From: Aquificaceae bacterium
GTDB taxonomy: Bacteria > Aquificota > Aquificia > Aquificales > Aquificaceae
Length of the DNA: 64,000 bases
Assembly: GCA_027079305.1 (NCBI GenBank)
Contig: JALWVU010000052.1
Span: 51,020 to 115,019 of the forward strand
Reading direction: 5' to 3'
Position 1 is the stretch's first letter; each line of letters opens with the position of its first letter. Under the pieces are notes generated by a model that saw only the letters and a program-made list of their open reading frames with translations, ran no database searches and was not told where the DNA came from. The translations under genes and the position numbers were made by a program. Positions 16,241 through 24,554 of this stretch are shown one piece after another.

Positions 16241-17434
16241 ATGCTCATAAAACACTTCTCCGACAAAGATCACTTTTACAAGTTCCTGAAGGAGAGAGTG
16301 GGTGTATTCTTCAAAGAGGCGGAGGAGAGAGCCTTCGAGGGTGTGTCCCACTGTCTTTACTTCGAGTTTTCTGAAAATCCCGAACCTATATTCCTCTCCG
16401 CCCAGAAGAGCTGTCTCTCGATTTTTTCGAATGGAAACAAGTTTGCCCTCTGCGGAAGCGAAGCCAACATAAGGAACTTCTGCTCGGAATTGGTTAGCTA
16501 TCCCGAGACAAAAGCCCTTGCCAGGGAGATACTGGAAAACCTCATAAAGTTCAGGAAGAAAAACTTCCAGCTCCAGTTCAACAGAAAGATCCTCCCCCTC
16601 GGGCTTAAGACCGCCATAATGGGCGTTTTAAACGTTACTCCAGATTCCTTCTCGGACGGGGGACTATACACAGATCCGGAGAAGGCCCTCAGAAGGGCTG
16701 TCCAGATGCACGAGGAGGGGGCGGAGATAATAGACATAGGTGGGGAGTCCACGAGACCCGGCTCGGAGAGGGTGAGCGCGGAGGAGGAGCTCGGGAGAGT
16801 TCTTCCCGTTCTGAGGCTGGTAAGGAGGGAGCTCCCGGACGTCTGGATCTCGGTGGACACCTACAAGTCAGAGACCGCAAGGGTCTGTTTGGAGGAGGGA
16901 GCTGACATCATAAACGACATAAGCGGAGGGACCTTCGATGAGAGAATGTTCGAGATAGTTTCCCAATACAACTGCCCCTATGTGATAAACCACATAAAGG
17001 GAAGGCCCGAGACCTGGAAGACGGAGCCTATCGTATACGAGGACGTGGTGGGAGAGATAAAGTCCTGGATGGAGGAGAGGATCAGAAAACTCATCGAGGC
17101 AGGATACAGGAGGGAGGAGAACATCATACTGGATCCGGGCATAGGTTTCGGGAAGCTCCCAGAGCACAACGTGGAGATCCTCCGAAGGTTTGAAGAGTTC
17201 AGGATATTGGGAAAGCCACTCATGGTAGGAGTTTCGAGGAAGTCCTTCGTAGGCCTGATACTTGAAGGATTTTTGAATAAGAAAACGGAACCCAAGGAGA
17301 GGCTATACGGTAGCTTGGGGGCGGTTGCTCCTGCGGTCCTCCAGGGTGCCCACATAGTGAGGGTTCACGACGTCAGAGAGACGAGAGAGTTCCTCGCTCT
17401 CCTGGATGCTGTGAGGACCTACGATGCTGTTTGA
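16241..17434 (+). CDS. folP: Dihydropteroate synthase with a ~120-residue N-terminal extension
   Basis: A 397-residue folate enzyme that joins hydroxymethyl-dihydropterin pyrophosphate to p-aminobenzoate. The TIM-barrel core starts near residue 125 with IMGVLNVTPDSFSDGG, then EIIDIGGESTRPGS, ISVDTYKSETA, DIINDISGG, IILDPGIGFGK and MVGVSRKSF. The first ~120 residues (two Cys, acidic, with FSNGNKFALCG) are additional to the usual ~275-residue enzyme and I do not recognise them as a known folate domain. It overlaps cdaA by 11 bp. The TAAAAT-N6-ATG arrangement suggests leaderless initiation. Confidence 0.93.
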   Translation: MLIKHFSDKDHFYKFLKERVGVFFKEAEERAFEGVSHCLYFEFSENPEPIFLSAQKSCLSIFSNGNKFALCGSEANIRNFCSELVSYPETKALAREILENLIKFRKKNFQLQFNRKILPLGLKTAIMGVLNVTPDSFSDGGLYTDPEKALRRAVQMHEEGAEIIDIGGESTRPGSERVSAEEELGRVLPVLRLVRRELPDVWISVDTYKSETARVCLEEGADIINDISGGTFDERMFEIVSQYNCPYVINHIKGRPETWKTEPIVYEDVVGEIKSWMEERIRKLIEAGYRREENIILDPGIGFGKLPEHNVEILRRFEEFRILGKPLMVGVSRKSFVGLILEGFLNKKTEPKERLYGSLGAVAPAVLQGAHIVRVHDVRETREFLALLDAVRTYDAV

Positions 17435-18188
17435 CCTTCTGAGGGAGCTTTTCGGTTTTAGAGACCTTATAGACATACTCGCGGTCGCGCTCTTTATCTA
17501 CGGGATAATCTACTTTCTCGTTGTAACCAAAGGCTTTCAGATTCTAAGAGCCCTCATCCTAATAGGTGTTCTCTGGTTCTTGGCGGAGATAATCCAGCTC
17601 AGGACCCTCTCCTGGATCTTCGAAAAGCTCTGGACACTCGGACTCTTTGCCATAGTTGTGGTCTTCCAGCCTGAGATAAGGAGGGCGCTGGCGAGGATAG
17701 GGGAGAGAACGAAGGTAATAAAGTTCACCTCGGTTGAGGAGAGGACAATAGAGAGGATAGTGAGAGCCTGCAGATTCATGTCAGACAGGCAGATAGGCGC
17801 CCTAATAGTTGTGGAAAGACATCAGAACCTGGAGGACATAATAGAGGGATGCGTATACATAGACGCGACCATCTCCGTGGAGCTTTTAATAACTATCTTC
17901 TACCCCATGACGCCTCTGCACGACGGCGCGGTGGTTATAAGAGGAGAGAGGATAGTTTTTGCTTCCTGCGTCCTGCCTCTGTCCAAGTCCGCGGAGCTAC
18001 CTAAGAAGTATGGAACCCGTCACAGAGCCGCTTTGGGCATAAGCGAGGAGAGCGATGCGGTGGCAATAGTAGTCTCCGAGGAGACCGGAGAGATATCCCT
18101 TGCGGTTGAAGGAAAGCTTGAAAGGAATCTGGACCCTGAGATACTTAGGGACAGACTGAGCCAGCTTCTGGGGGTTGAGGAAGAATGA
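17424..18188 (+). CDS. cdaA: Diadenylate cyclase, membrane-bound CdaA type
   Basis: A 254-residue enzyme that makes c-di-AMP from two ATP. Three hydrophobic helices occupy about residues 10-80. The DisA-N cyclase domain follows, with the metal motif PLHDGAVVI and the nucleotide motif YGTRHRAALGISEESDA. It overlaps folP by 11 bp and cdaR by 4 bp, matching the common cdaA-cdaR pairing, although the usual third gene glmM is absent. c-di-AMP normally controls potassium uptake, osmotic balance and wall homeostasis. Confidence 0.93.
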   Translation: MLFDLLRELFGFRDLIDILAVALFIYGIIYFLVVTKGFQILRALILIGVLWFLAEIIQLRTLSWIFEKLWTLGLFAIVVVFQPEIRRALARIGERTKVIKFTSVEERTIERIVRACRFMSDRQIGALIVVERHQNLEDIIEGCVYIDATISVELLITIFYPMTPLHDGAVVIRGERIVFASCVLPLSKSAELPKKYGTRHRAALGISEESDAVAIVVSEETGEISLAVEGKLERNLDPEILRDRLSQLLGVEEE

Positions 18189-18574
18189 AAGTTCTAAAAG
18201 AGATCTTCATAAGGGACTGGAAGCATAAGCTCACCGCTCTGGTGATCTCCATATCCCTTTGGAGCGTGGTCAACTTCGGCTCGAGGACTGCCATAACCGT
18301 CTCCAGATACGTGGAACTCAGGGAGGAAAGAAAGGAGTTTGTATACAGCGTAAAGCCCGAGAGGGTCAGCGTGACCGTTTACGTTGTAGAGAGGCTTCTC
18401 CTGTCAAAGATGATCGGTAAGGTTAGGGCCTACGTCGATGTTTCAGGAATAGATAAGCCCGGAGTTTACAGGATGAAGGTGAAAACCGAAACTAAAATCC
18501 CCTTCTTGATACATCCCGCCAGCGTAGATCCGCCGGTGGTAAGGGTGATTGTAAAGAGGAAACCGCCCGGATAG
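18185..18574 (+). CDS. cdaR: CdaR-like regulator with a single YbbR domain
   Basis: A 129-residue protein with an N-terminal transmembrane helix (HKLTALVISISLWSVVNFG) and one extracytoplasmic YbbR-type beta domain (VSRYVELREERKEFVYSV, RVSVTVYVV, VRAYVDVSGIDKPGVYRMKV). Bacillus CdaR has four such domains; here there is only one. It starts inside the cdaA stop (ATGA), which fits a role as the membrane partner that adjusts cyclase activity. The stop codon lies inside a terminator hairpin. Confidence 0.8.
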   Translation: MKVLKEIFIRDWKHKLTALVISISLWSVVNFGSRTAITVSRYVELREERKEFVYSVKPERVSVTVYVVERLLLSKMIGKVRAYVDVSGIDKPGVYRMKVKTETKIPFLIHPASVDPPVVRVIVKRKPPG

Positions 18575-18580
18575 GGCGGT
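18562..18580. terminator. Bidirectional terminator hairpin between cdaR and iscA
   Basis: A perfect 7-bp stem, ACCGCCC (18562-18568) and GGGCGGT (18574-18580), with a five-base loop. T-rich sequence follows on the minus strand (TTTCCTCTTT) and a weaker pyrimidine stretch on the plus strand. It overlaps the cdaR stop codon and serves the convergent pair. Confidence 0.7.
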
Positions 18581-18587
18581 CCTTCCG

Positions 18588-18941
18588 TTATCCGCAGCTG
18601 AAGGAGCTTCCGCAACCGCAGGAGCCGGTGGCGTTGGGGTTCCTTATGGTGAAACCTCCTCCCATGAAGTCCACCACGTAGTCGAGCTCCGCACCGTTCA
18701 CGTAAGGCATGGAGAAGGCATCTATAACAACCTTCACACCGCCCTGCTCAAAAACGTGATCTCCTTCCTCTATGGTGTCGTCAAATCCCATGGCGTACTG
18801 GAACCCGGAACATCCTCCGGGAACAACCCTGACCCTGAGGATAGGGTTCTCTATGTTGTTCTCCTTGGCGACCTTGAGGATCTCCTCAGCTGCCTTTTCA
18901 GTGATCTTGAACACCATCGTTGTCTGCTGCTGCTCTTGCAT
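18588..18941 (-). CDS. iscA: A-type iron-sulfur carrier/insertion protein
   Basis: A 117-residue IscA/ErpA/HesB protein that carries and inserts Fe-S clusters. The three conserved Cys are in VVPGGCSGFQY and GSCGCGSSF; two more flank them near the C-terminus (ATGSC, SFSCG). AAAGGAGGT precedes the ATG by 8-9 bases, one of the stronger SDs in this operon. It is the last gene of the trpS-led cluster, 40 bp after the LapA-like gene, and may have its own leader. IscA and ErpA cannot be separated by sequence alone. Confidence 0.92.
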   Translation of the reverse strand: MQEQQQTTMVFKITEKAAEEILKVAKENNIENPILRVRVVPGGCSGFQYAMGFDDTIEEGDHVFEQGGVKVVIDAFSMPYVNGAELDYVVDFMGGGFTIRNPNATGSCGCGSSFSCG

Positions 18942-18981
18942 ACTTCCGACCTCCTTTATAAGATTTTGCTTATAAGATACT

Positions 18982-19206
18982 TCATGAAGATAGCTTCTTT
19001 ATGACGTAAGTCAAGGGAAGGAAGAGGACCCCCGCTATGAATCCGAGGAAGAAGGAGGTGAGCACCACCAGACCCACCGGAAGGTCCGGTGTTTTAAGAT
19101 CCCCCCAGAGCTGAACAGAAACCGACTGGTGTGAGTTCACGAGGAAAAAGTAGAAGAACACTCCGAACAGAACGAGGAAAACAAGCAGATACAGGAGTCC
19201 TTTCAT
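18982..19206 (-). CDS. Small inner-membrane protein with a LapA-like domain
   Basis: A 74-residue protein with two transmembrane helices (about residues 3-22 and 42-64) separated by a short loop NSHQSVSVQLWGDLKTPDLPVG. The NxxxVxV..ll....lPvglvvl.sf..Gf pattern is that of the LapA/DUF1049 family, associated in E. coli with lipopolysaccharide assembly. The start overlaps the pdxA stop by 4 bp. Confidence 0.75.
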   Translation of the reverse strand: MKGLLYLLVFLVLFGVFFYFFLVNSHQSVSVQLWGDLKTPDLPVGLVVLTSFFLGFIAGVLFLPLTYVIKKLSS

Positions 19207-20168
19207 CCCTTTAGATTGTGGATCAGCTCCTCCAAAAGTTCAAGGGCTTTAATGCTGGAAGTGGGATCCGCGATCCCTCTCCAGGCTATATCGTAAGCTG
19301 TTCCGTGGTCCGGGGAAGTCCTCGGGAAGGGAAGTCCCAGAGTTAGATTCACTCCTTCCCTGAAAGCCAAGAGCTTGAAAGGTATAAGACCCTGGTCGTG
19401 ATACATGCAGAGGAAGACATCGTAGCTCTCCCTATTAAGGAAGGCGGTATCGGGCACGAGAGGACCATCAACCTCCAGACCTTCCTCTTTAAGCTCCGCG
19501 ACAGCAGGAGCTATCTCCTCCACCTCCTCTCTGCTTATCTCTCCTCCTTCTCCCGCATGGGGGTTTAGCCCGAGGACTCCCATCCTGGGTTTTTTTCCGA
19601 AAAGTCTCTGAAACTCTCTGACTATTAGCAGGGTCTTCCTCTTGATCTCCTCCTTCTTAACGAGTCTCGGGACCTCGGATATAGGAACGTGAGTGGATAG
19701 CAGGACCACCTTCAGAGCTTCTGAGTAAAGCATCATGGCAAACTCCTTCGTCCCGGAGGCATGGGCCAGAAACTCGGTCTGCCCCTCGTGGCTGAAGCCC
19801 GCCTTCTTTGCCCAGAACTTGTTTATCGGCATGGTGAGGATACCATCTATACCCCTCTTGATCGCGTCCGCAACTGCCCTCGCAAGGTATGCTACCGCGA
19901 CCCTGCCCGAGGTTAAGGAAGGCTCCGGGCGTGAGACGTTGCAAATTTCCAGATCTATCATATAAACACCCGGAGAGATGGCCTCCTCCACGGAGCTTAT
20001 CCTCTTCAACTCTAATTCCCTCCCCAAAAGTCTCATCGCCTCCCTCAGGATTCTTTCCTCTCCGTAGATTATGTAAGCTGTATCTTCTCTGAACAGATCC
20101 GAGATTTTCACTATCAGCTCGGGTCCCACGCCCGCGGGATCACCTATGGTTATCCCTATCCTATTCAA
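19203..20168 (-). CDS. pdxA: 4-hydroxythreonine-4-phosphate dehydrogenase
   Basis: A 321-residue NAD-dependent enzyme of pyridoxal phosphate synthesis (DXP-dependent route). Signatures: the opening MNRIGITIGDPAGVGPELI, the metal-ligand region SHEGQTEFLA and VLGLNPHAGEGG, and CMYHDQGLIPFKLLAF near the end. It overlaps its neighbours at both ends (8 bp with the PTPS gene, 4 bp with the LapA-like gene), so it is firmly in the trpS operon. PLP users in this window include TrpB, HisC and the DegT aminotransferase. Confidence 0.95.
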   Translation of the reverse strand: MNRIGITIGDPAGVGPELIVKISDLFREDTAYIIYGEERILREAMRLLGRELELKRISSVEEAISPGVYMIDLEICNVSRPEPSLTSGRVAVAYLARAVADAIKRGIDGILTMPINKFWAKKAGFSHEGQTEFLAHASGTKEFAMMLYSEALKVVLLSTHVPISEVPRLVKKEEIKRKTLLIVREFQRLFGKKPRMGVLGLNPHAGEGGEISREEVEEIAPAVAELKEEGLEVDGPLVPDTAFLNRESYDVFLCMYHDQGLIPFKLLAFREGVNLTLGLPFPRTSPDHGTAYDIAWRGIADPTSSIKALELLEELIHNLKG

Positions 20169-20505
20169 CGTATTCCGCCCCGCAGTTCTCCGTCTCCCAG
20201 ACCACCACCTTTTTTAGTGTCGGATACCTCTCCTTGAGCTGATCGTATATCCACTTGGCCACGTTTTCCGCGCTGGGAGAGAAGTCGAATACCTCGTTGA
20301 GGAGTTTGTAGTCAGGAAGTATCTCCTTCAGGAAGCTGTCTATCTCCACAAAATCCACGCCCATACCGCCCTTGTCGAGCTTATCCGCCTCGATGTAGAC
20401 CTCTACTTCCCAGGTGTGCCCGTGTAGTGGTTCGGGGCTTCCGTGGTAGTCCGTAAGGAAGTGCGCTGCGTTAAACTTTCTTCTCACCCTTATCGTCCAC
20501 GGCAT
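20161..20505 (-). CDS. 6-pyruvoyltetrahydropterin synthase family, probably PTPS-III (folate type)
   Basis: A 114-residue T-fold enzyme. Zinc ligands are His15 (FNAAHFL) and His28/His30 (LHGH). The catalytic Cys of QueD/PTPS, expected a few residues before HGH, is missing; instead Glu25 gives the ExxHGH pattern reported for PTPS-III, which cleaves dihydroneopterin triphosphate to hydroxymethyl-dihydropterin and so replaces FolB in folate synthesis. The folate enzyme FolP is encoded 3 kb away. I therefore favour a folate role over queuosine, though a diverged QueD is possible. It overlaps the GGDEF gene by 35 bp and pdxA by 8 bp. Confidence 0.8.
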   Translation of the reverse strand: MPWTIRVRRKFNAAHFLTDYHGSPEPLHGHTWEVEVYIEADKLDKGGMGVDFVEIDSFLKEILPDYKLLNEVFDFSPSAENVAKWIYDQLKERYPTLKKVVVWETENCGAEYVE

Positions 20506-21244
20506 ACCTTCTCGCCTCTTTGAAGATGCTCTTAGATTTATACATCCTGTTGTCCGCGACCTCTATAAGCCTGCTCAGGTCCGATCCGTCCACAGGGAAG
20601 CAGGCGTAGCCCACACTTAGGGTAACGTCCACGTTCCCGTATCTCACAACAAAATCGCTCACGAGCCTGTTGGCCACCTCGAGTATGTTGGCCTCCTTCT
20701 CGGCGGGAAGGACCACGAGAAACTCATCACCTCCCCACCGGGCTATGAGGTCGTATTCCCTGAGCCTCCTCCTCAGCTCGTTCACCACCATCTTTAGGAC
20801 TATATCACCCGCGTTGTGACCGTATTTGTCGTTAACCTGCTTGAAGTCGTTGAGATCGAGGAGGAGTATGCAGAACTGTTCCCTCAATCTTTTGGCTTTC
20901 TTGACCTCTTCCTTTATATACTCCTCTATGAAGCTCCTGTTGTAAGCACCCGTGAGGGGATCATGAAAGGCTTCCTCTTCTAAGGTCTTTAGGAGCTTAA
21001 ACTGCTGGATCAGTTTTATCATGGAGAGGCTCATAACGAAGTATCCCGCGGCGGTCGTAACGTAGAAGGCAGGTTCGGCGAGCTCCCTGCCCATAAACAT
21101 GTAGATCTTGGAGAGGGTAGTCACGAACGCTCCTACAGAAAACCAAAGGAGCTCCTTTATGTCTTTGTTCCTTAGAACTAAAATAAGAAAAACGACGGAG
21201 ACCACCGCGAAGAGGATTGCGTCGTAGAAGAAGACCTTAATCAT
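20471..21244 (-). CDS. Membrane diguanylate cyclase (GGDEF)
   Basis: A 257-residue protein with about three N-terminal transmembrane helices (residues 1-80) and a C-terminal GGDEF domain (from DPLTGAYNR). The active site is intact (RWGGDEFLVV), and REYD five residues before it matches the RxxD inhibitory site, so this is likely an active, product-inhibited c-di-GMP synthase. It overlaps the 80-residue gene upstream (8 bp) and the pterin gene downstream (35 bp). The only sensory part is the short membrane segment. Confidence 0.9.
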   Translation of the reverse strand: MIKVFFYDAILFAVVSVVFLILVLRNKDIKELLWFSVGAFVTTLSKIYMFMGRELAEPAFYVTTAAGYFVMSLSMIKLIQQFKLLKTLEEEAFHDPLTGAYNRSFIEEYIKEEVKKAKRLREQFCILLLDLNDFKQVNDKYGHNAGDIVLKMVVNELRRRLREYDLIARWGGDEFLVVLPAEKEANILEVANRLVSDFVVRYGNVDVTLSVGYACFPVDGSDLSRLIEVADNRMYKSKSIFKEARRYAVDDKGEKKV

Positions 21245-21479
21245 CCTCTATGTCCTCCCCCCTCAGGAGCCTCTGGGCGTAGTTTACACAGCTCAAAACC
21301 ATGAAGAGGAGGGCGTGCTTGTCCAGATCCTCGAACTCCTCCTTCACCCAGACGGTCCCGTCTTCCCTCTCCACGAGTTTTATGTATTTGAATGCTTCCT
21401 GTGCAAGAGCTTTATTCTGAACTTTTTCCAGTATTCGCTGTTTTATCCAGTCGGGAAGAGGTTTTTCGACCTCAGACAT
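21237..21479 (-). CDS. Small soluble protein of unknown function
   Basis: An 80-residue acidic helical protein (PDWIKQRILEKVQNKALAQE) with one Cys and no membrane segment. It resembles the size and composition of PCP-reductase-like or proto-chlorophyllide-reductase-57-kDa-domain proteins (xPxWxxxxrxxIexxAR), but the match is loose and I do not assert it. Its start overlaps the PHP gene stop by one base and its end overlaps the GGDEF start by 8 bp. Confidence 0.6.
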   Translation of the reverse strand: MSEVEKPLPDWIKQRILEKVQNKALAQEAFKYIKLVEREDGTVWVKEEFEDLDKHALLFMVLSCVNYAQRLLRGEDIEDD

Positions 21480-22522
21480 CAGTTGACCTCCAGGAGGTCT
21501 GAGACAAAAAGTGGCCTGAGTCCAAAAAGGAACCTGTGGATCCTGAAAGCATAAGTATATCCTATCACTAAATAAGCGTCATTTTCCCCCGGTGAGAACT
21601 CCACGTTGGGGCCAACGAACTCCCACCTTCCGCCTTTACTCGACATCACCAGAATGTAGGTGTTTCCGAAAGGAGAGTATACACGTATGTTTCTACCTTC
21701 TTTCCAGACGAAAGAGGCCTTGTCACTGAAGGATATAAGGTTTGTTCCCTCCTTCAGAGCTTTTAAAAGATCCTCCCCGCTTTCGACGGGTTCCTTGGAG
21801 AGAAGGAAGTTCCTCATAAGGGAAAAGGAAAAGTCATAGCTGGGGAATAGGAACTTGTTTCCCACTTCTCTGAAGTAGAGCTTTACGTGATGGTCGAGGC
21901 CACCCACAACCTTGCTTCTCCAACCTTCTTTTAAGAATTTTCTTACATAGTCTTCCACATTCACGAGTTTGGCGAACTGCCTGATCAGACGTTCCTTCCC
22001 GGTCAGAGGATACAGCAGTGCTGAGGAGAGTATGTAGAGAGCGAGTCTGAACTTTCTCTCCAGGAAGCTGTCCCTCAGGTCCACGAGTTCAAAAAAATAG
22101 TCTTTCCTCTTCTCGAGCCTCCACCTATACTTTCCCCTGAAGTGGTGAGCTATGACCCTCACATCGCCGATTTCAAGTAGATCTCCCAACAAATTTCCCT
22201 CCTCATCGTTGAGCTTTACCTCTTTCCCAGCTATAAGCCTGCTGTCTCCGAAACTCTTTATATGATCATTATCGTGATCGGTTACCAGAACGTAATCTAT
22301 CCTGTGCCTGTCCCTTGCCTCAATGACATCCTCTGGAGTTCCGAGGGAGTCGTAGGAGAACTGGGTGTGAACGTGTATAACGAAGGAATAGAGGTATCCT
22401 TCAGGAGGTTCAAGGATTTTATCGGAAATCTTTGCACCTTTCACCCACCTTACGGGAAAGAGCAGGAACCAGAAAACCAGCAAAAGGGGAAGAGCGGTAA
22501 AAAAAAGAATTATCTCTATCAT
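21479..22522 (-). CDS. Membrane-anchored PHP-domain phosphoesterase
   Basis: A 347-residue protein with one N-terminal transmembrane helix (about residues 3-24) followed by a PHP metal-dependent hydrolase domain: VIHVHTQFSYDSLGTPEDV (HxHxxxSxDS), LVTDHDNDHIKS, IAGKEV and VIAHHF. PHP proteins hydrolyse phosphate esters; histidinol phosphate, nucleotides and polymers are all possible. A helical insert follows (about residues 120-215), then GGLDHHVK, a further plausible metal site. It overlaps trpS by 4 bp (ATGA). The substrate is unknown. Confidence 0.8.
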   Translation of the reverse strand: MIEIILFFTALPLLLVFWFLLFPVRWVKGAKISDKILEPPEGYLYSFVIHVHTQFSYDSLGTPEDVIEARDRHRIDYVLVTDHDNDHIKSFGDSRLIAGKEVKLNDEEGNLLGDLLEIGDVRVIAHHFRGKYRWRLEKRKDYFFELVDLRDSFLERKFRLALYILSSALLYPLTGKERLIRQFAKLVNVEDYVRKFLKEGWRSKVVGGLDHHVKLYFREVGNKFLFPSYDFSFSLMRNFLLSKEPVESGEDLLKALKEGTNLISFSDKASFVWKEGRNIRVYSPFGNTYILVMSSKGGRWEFVGPNVEFSPGENDAYLVIGYTYAFRIHRFLFGLRPLFVSDLLEVN

Positions 22523-23706
22523 CCGAGGTTCATGGCTTCCCTGACTTCTTCCATAGTTTTGGAGGCAAGCTCCCTTGCCTTAGAAGAGCCTTCCAAGAAG
22601 ATCTCCTCTACATCCCTTACGTTCTCCTCTATCTCTTCCCTCTTCTCCCTGAAAGGTTTTAAAAATGCCTCGAGCCCCTCGAGCATCATCCTCTTGCAGT
22701 CCACACACCCCAGCTTACCGGACCTGCAGTCTCTGTCTATCTGCTCTATCTTGGAAGAGTCCTTCGTGAAGAGCTTGTGATACATGAACACAGGGCATAG
22801 ATCCGGCCTTCCGGGATCGTTCCTGCGGAGCTTCTGGGGATCGGTAAACATCTTCATAACTTTGGTTTTTACTTCTTCCTCCGTATCCGCAAAGAATATG
22901 GCGTTGTTGTAAGACTTGCTCATCTTCCTTCCGTCCGTTCCAGGGACCTTGGGGGTTTCCGTGAGTAGCGCCTCGGGCTCGGGGAAGATCTCCCCATATA
23001 GGTGATTGAACCTCCTCGCTATCTCCCTCGTCAGCTCTATATGGGGGAGCTGATCCTCTCCCACGGGGACGCCCTGCCCCTTGTATATGAGTATGTCCGC
23101 CGCCTGAAGGACGGGATAGCCGAGGAAGCCGTAGGTGTCCGTCTCGTAAAAGTCCCGCTTGGAAACGTTAAGGTTCTTTAGGAGCTCGGGTTCTATCTCT
23201 CCTTCAAAGAGGGCGGATATGAAGGTCTCCGCAAGGTCGTCCAATAGGTGTTCTTCGAAACGTTCGAAGTCCTCCACCTTGTAAGGGATCATGTTCATGA
23301 ACTCCCTGACCACATCCCTGAGCCCGCCCTTGAACTGGAGGGCTATGTCCTGAAGCCTTAGCAGGTTGTATTTCATATCCTTGTAAGTCGGGTTCCACTC
23401 GAGCCAGCTTTTGGGCGTGATCATGGAAAAGAGAAGGTGAAGCTCCGCGTGCTCCTTTACCCGGGACTGGACAAAGAGGATGCTTTTTTGAGGGTCCAGA
23501 CCGAGGGTAAGCCAGTCTATCATGAGTTCTCTTATGTTCCTTTTTAGATCAGAGGTTTTCTTGTAAGCGGTCGTAAGGGCGTGCCAGTCCGCCACGAAAA
23601 AGAAGGTTTCGTGTTCATCCTGTAGCTTTACCCAGTTCTTTATCACACCGAAGTAGTGTCCCAGGTGGAGCTTCCCGGTAGGCCTCATTCCGCTAACTAT
23701 CCGCAT
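22519..23706 (-). CDS. trpS: Tryptophanyl-tRNA synthetase
   Basis: A 395-residue class I synthetase. The HIGH-like motif is TGKLHLGHYFG near the N-terminus and the KMSKS motif is GRKMSKSYNN. It carries an insert of about 50 residues relative to the ~330-residue bacterial form, with a Cys cluster (CRSGKLGCVDCK) that could bind a metal or Fe-S cluster. TAAAAT (23714-23719, minus) stands seven bases before the ATG with no SD, so the operon mRNA is probably leaderless. It leads a seven- or eight-gene overlapping operon. Confidence 0.94.
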   Translation of the reverse strand: MRIVSGMRPTGKLHLGHYFGVIKNWVKLQDEHETFFFVADWHALTTAYKKTSDLKRNIRELMIDWLTLGLDPQKSILFVQSRVKEHAELHLLFSMITPKSWLEWNPTYKDMKYNLLRLQDIALQFKGGLRDVVREFMNMIPYKVEDFERFEEHLLDDLAETFISALFEGEIEPELLKNLNVSKRDFYETDTYGFLGYPVLQAADILIYKGQGVPVGEDQLPHIELTREIARRFNHLYGEIFPEPEALLTETPKVPGTDGRKMSKSYNNAIFFADTEEEVKTKVMKMFTDPQKLRRNDPGRPDLCPVFMYHKLFTKDSSKIEQIDRDCRSGKLGCVDCKRMMLEGLEAFLKPFREKREEIEENVRDVEEIFLEGSSKARELASKTMEEVREAMNLG

Positions 23707-23713
23707 GGGAAGT

Positions 23714-23791
23714 ATTTTACTGAAGACTTAGAGCTTCGACAGATTTATCGGTTTAGGACCGCATCCGAATGTCTCCCGAGCAAAATATAAT
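23714..23791. promoter_or_regulatory. Divergent promoter region trpS / pyrK
   Basis: The 92-bp gap holds a minus-strand TAAAAT (23714-23719), seven bases from the trpS ATG, and a plus-strand TATAAT (23786-23791), seven bases from the pyrK ATG. Both give leaderless messages. No clear -35 or operator symmetry is visible between them. Confidence 0.55.
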
Positions 23792-23798
23792 GTAAAGG

Positions 23799-24554
23799 AT
23801 GACCGATCTCGAACTGATCATAACTCAGAACATCCATCTCTCGGGTAGGCTCTGGCTCATGAGACTTCGTGCCCCTCAGATTGTTCCTTCTATAAGGGGA
23901 GGACACTTTCTCATGTTGGAGGTGTCTAAGACATACGATCCCATGGGGAGGAGGGCCTTCGCGGTAGGGGATGTAAGGGGAGAGGAGATCCTGATCTTCT
24001 ACGATGTGGTGGGCAGGGGAACGGAGCTTATGTCCCGCATGGGGGAGGGTGAGAAGATAAGAGCCTTCGGTCCTTTAGGAAAAAGATTATTCAGTTATGA
24101 GGGTAAAAAGCATCTGCTCCTTGGGGGAGGTGTGGGCCTTGCTGGGTTATCACTCTACGGAAAGGAACTCAGGGATATGGGGAAGGAGGTTGTGTTCGTT
24201 TATGGAGCCAGATCCGCGGAGCACCTGGGTATGCTGGACTGGTTGAGGGAAGAGGGTTTTGAATACATACTTTACACGGACGACGGGAGCGCGGGCAGAA
24301 AGGGTTTGATTACGGAGGTTCTAAGGGAGTTCGACACTTCCTGGACCGTCTCCGCCTGCGGTCCGAAGCCGATGCTAAAGGCCCTTAAGAAGGTGGTTAA
24401 AGAGACCGGTCACACCTTATACATGTCCCTTGAGGAAAGGATGGCCTGCGGATGGGGGGTATGCCTCGGATGCGTGGTGAAGGATCCCGAGGGTAATTAC
24501 AGAAGGGTGTGCTGGGAAGGCCCCGTATTCAGGGCTGAGGAGGTGGTCCTCTGA
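23799..24554 (+). CDS. pyrK: Dihydroorotate dehydrogenase electron-transfer subunit (PyrK-like)
   Basis: A 251-residue ferredoxin-NADP-reductase-type protein: an FAD barrel (DPMGRRAFAVGDV, GRGTELMSRMGEGE), an NAD domain (LLGGGVGLAGLSLYG) and a C-terminal 2Fe-2S site with Cys in MACGWGVCLGCVV and RRVCW. This matches PyrK, which passes electrons from PyrD to NAD. PyrD is not in the window. Related sulfhydrogenase and NfnA-type subunits look alike, so the partner remains open. Leaderless spacing (TATAAT-N7-ATG). ribE follows with no gap. Confidence 0.88.
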   Translation: MTDLELIITQNIHLSGRLWLMRLRAPQIVPSIRGGHFLMLEVSKTYDPMGRRAFAVGDVRGEEILIFYDVVGRGTELMSRMGEGEKIRAFGPLGKRLFSYEGKKHLLLGGGVGLAGLSLYGKELRDMGKEVVFVYGARSAEHLGMLDWLREEGFEYILYTDDGSAGRKGLITEVLREFDTSWTVSACGPKPMLKALKKVVKETGHTLYMSLEERMACGWGVCLGCVVKDPEGNYRRVCWEGPVFRAEEVVL

